DNA from: Ruminococcus sp. UBA4275
Lineage (GTDB): Bacteria; Bacillota; Clostridia; Oscillospirales; Ruminococcaceae
DNA length: 25,763 bases
Assembly (NCBI GenBank): GCA_002395085.1
Contig: DGVV01000037.1
Coordinates: 1-25,763 of the forward strand
Direction: 5' to 3'
In this document: piece after piece, positions 24,024 through 25,763 of the stretch
Numbering within the stretch: position 1 is the first letter of the stretch
Layout of the letters: each line of letters starts with the position of its first letter
Notes under the pieces: generated by a model
Databases searched by the model: none
What the model saw: the letters and a program-made list of their open reading frames with translations, nothing else
What the model was told of the DNA's origin: nothing
Translations under genes and position numbers: made by a program

Positions 24024-25724
24024 ATGCAACAATCAGATTTGACTGCGTTTCTGGTCTGTGCAGCGTTCTGCGTGATCCTGTGGATGCTGGCTGACCGCGC
24101 TGACCGCGTGAAAAGTACAAAATGGAAGCTGCTCTGGCTGATTCCGGCAGCGGGTGCATTTCTCATCCCGAAATACGGCCCAGATCTCTCTTTGCTGCCG
24201 CTGTATCTCGGCGCAGTCATCGCCGCACTGGGCTTCTTCACTGAAAACAAACGAAACCGCAAAATGATCTCCGCAGCGGGCGCTGTCTGCATCCTGCTGA
24301 GCATTCCCGCCTGCAAGTGGAATCCGCGATACCGTGCGAAAGATTACTTCGGGGATTTCGAGCAGCTCTATGCCGGTATGCGTGAGCATTATGTCCTGAC
24401 GGAACACAAGGGCATCGACTGGGATGCGCTCTATACGAAATATCAGCCGCAGTTCGCGGAGATTGACCGCACACAGGATGCCGGTGCAAATTCGCTTGCA
24501 TGGGCGGCTTTCTGCGGCGAATTTCACGACGGCCATGTCGGCTATATCGCGCGGCAGGAAGATGCGGCCGAAGATGTGTCTGCGGCGTTCCGCAAAGCAC
24601 TCGGCAATGATTACGGGCTTTCCGTCATGCGCTGCACGGACGGCAGCTTTGCGGCGGTCAATACCGATCCGTGCCTTGCGGCATCCGGCATTCACAATGG
24701 CACGGTTATCACGAAATGGGACGGCAAATCCCCCGATGCCGTCAGCAAAACATCCCCTGCATACGGTCTCAGGGCTGCCGTTGCAGATCCCGAAAACGAG
24801 GAACTGTATATCAATCTGGACAGCTACCCCGACATCGACAACGAGATCTTCTGGAGCGGTGTGCTGGCGGCAGGCATCGGCGGAGACAGCGTCACGGTGA
24901 CCTATCTCGATGATGCCGGTACAGAGCAGACTGCTGTTCTCCCGCGGCTGGGCGATTACTTTGCGCGGATCTGCGGCACGCTGCAAACGATCAATCAGGG
25001 CGTGAATGCAGGCAATCTCGAATGGAAAAAGCTCAATGACACCACCGCCTGCCTGCGCATCAAGGGCATGAGCTACGATTCCAAGACCTATGAGCAGGAA
25101 GAAGACGGCTACAACGAGATGAAAGACGAGATCCGCGCGGCGATCCTGCGCTATCAGCAGCAGGGCGTGCAGGATGTCATCATCGACCTGCGCAGCAATA
25201 CCGGCGGCTCTCCGCACATGGTCAGCGGCGTGGTTTCGATGTTCGCACCGAAGGGAACGCATTACAATAATTCCACCTGTCTCTGGGATGACAGGCATCA
25301 CTGCTGGGCAACGGATGATACCGGCAGATACATCCCCAAGGATGACATCAACTTTGAGGGCGAACAGCTCCTCGGTGACGGCAGAGTGATCGTGCTGGTC
25401 AATTCCGAGACCGTCAGTGCCGGCGACGACATGGTGAAGGTCATGGAGGATATGGAGAATGTGACAATCCTCGGCTTTACCGGCCCGAACGGTTCGTGTC
25501 AGGCGGTCAATTATCTGGCGGGAGACTGCGGCATCGTCAGCTTTTCCAGCTGTGCCACGCTGGAACGCGACGGCAGCATCTTCATTGATTCCGGCATTGA
25601 CCGGCAGAGCACGGACGGCGATGCGGTACAGATTGTTCCCTTTGACCGTGCAGCGATCCATGCACTCTTTGATGAACATGAGGATTATCTGCTGAAGCAG
25701 GCACTTGCGGAATTGGAAAAATAA
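24024..25724 (+). CDS. Membrane-anchored S41-type (C-terminal processing) peptidase
   Basis: This 566-residue protein has about four N-terminal membrane helices (6-24, 34-48, 56-73, 82-96) and then a soluble peptidase. A PDZ-like segment (about 205-310) includes ASGIHNGTVITKWDGKSPDAV. The S41 core follows with VIIDLRSNTGGSP and VLVNSETVSAGDDM, where S465 is the expected nucleophile. I do not see the usual lysine motif near GFTGPNGS, so the active site may be of the tricorn type or altered. AAAGGAGG lies seven bases before the ATG. As the last gene of the transporter operon it could cleave a peptide substrate, the transporter or a signalling peptide; all of these are inferences. Confidence 0.85.
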   Translation: MQQSDLTAFLVCAAFCVILWMLADRADRVKSTKWKLLWLIPAAGAFLIPKYGPDLSLLPLYLGAVIAALGFFTENKRNRKMISAAGAVCILLSIPACKWNPRYRAKDYFGDFEQLYAGMREHYVLTEHKGIDWDALYTKYQPQFAEIDRTQDAGANSLAWAAFCGEFHDGHVGYIARQEDAAEDVSAAFRKALGNDYGLSVMRCTDGSFAAVNTDPCLAASGIHNGTVITKWDGKSPDAVSKTSPAYGLRAAVADPENEELYINLDSYPDIDNEIFWSGVLAAGIGGDSVTVTYLDDAGTEQTAVLPRLGDYFARICGTLQTINQGVNAGNLEWKKLNDTTACLRIKGMSYDSKTYEQEEDGYNEMKDEIRAAILRYQQQGVQDVIIDLRSNTGGSPHMVSGVVSMFAPKGTHYNNSTCLWDDRHHCWATDDTGRYIPKDDINFEGEQLLGDGRVIVLVNSETVSAGDDMVKVMEDMENVTILGFTGPNGSCQAVNYLAGDCGIVSFSSCATLERDGSIFIDSGIDRQSTDGDAVQIVPFDRAAIHALFDEHEDYLLKQALAELEK

Positions 25725-25763
25725 AATACGCCTGCGGCATAAGGTATCGCTGCGCGATGATTA

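Noticed and set aside
24033..25679. 548-codon open frame on the minus strand opposite the S41 peptidase
   Set aside because: The plus-strand product has membrane helices, PDZ and S41 motifs and a strong ribosome binding site; the antisense product shows nothing recognisable.

Overview
The window looks like chromosomal DNA of a Gram-positive gut or rumen anaerobe of the class Clostridia, most likely Oscillospiraceae/Ruminococcus-like. This is inferred from strong AGGAGG-type ribosome binding sites, near-consensus sigma-A promoters with 17-bp spacers, moderate GC, a four-subunit pyruvate:ferredoxin oxidoreductase, an ECF sigma factor followed by a large membrane-anchored partner, and c-di-GMP proteins with periplasmic-binding-protein-like sensors. 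No rRNA, tRNA, CRISPR array, transposase or phage gene was seen.

Layout. (1) 1-206: intergenic, with a hairpin-rich dispersed repeat and a rightward terminator. (2) 207-3067, minus strand: porC-porD-porA-porB with its own promoter. (3) 3212-6423, plus strand: ECF sigma factor and a translationally coupled 818-residue membrane protein that is probably its anti-sigma factor, ended by a strong hairpin. (4) 6422-15219, minus strand: an uncharacterised operon driven by a perfect-consensus promoter. (5) 15331-19332: divergent c-di-GMP pair, a sensor-GGDEF protein (minus) and a PAS-degenerate GGDEF-EAL protein (plus). (6) 19365-25724, plus strand: OmpR-type regulator, short one-TM histidine kinase, an intergenic region with repeats, then ABC ATPase, two paralogous ABC-2 permeases and a membrane-anchored S41-type peptidase.

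The most interesting part is region 4. Its products are a helical N-terminal segment, a very large STAND/AAA-type P-loop ATPase (1728 residues, with winged-helix-like ends and ten 15-residue acidic repeats), a 355-residue protein that resembles a degenerate ATPase and ends in an RNxxxH signature typical of HEPN ribonuclease domains, and a 573-residue coiled-coil protein. The first two ORFs lie in exactly the same reading frame and are separated only by one UAG codon, with no visible restart signal, so they are most simply one ~1960-residue gene carrying an amber codon. ATPase plus candidate HEPN effector plus coiled-coil partner is the architecture of a nucleotide-dependent conflict or abortive-infection system, but that function is inferred; I do not recognise it as a named system.

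Region 6 resembles the regulator-kinase-transporter loci that give self-immunity or resistance to antimicrobial peptides, with an added protease gene. Promoters, operators and terminators were assigned by eye. Functions come from motif recognition, not database searches.
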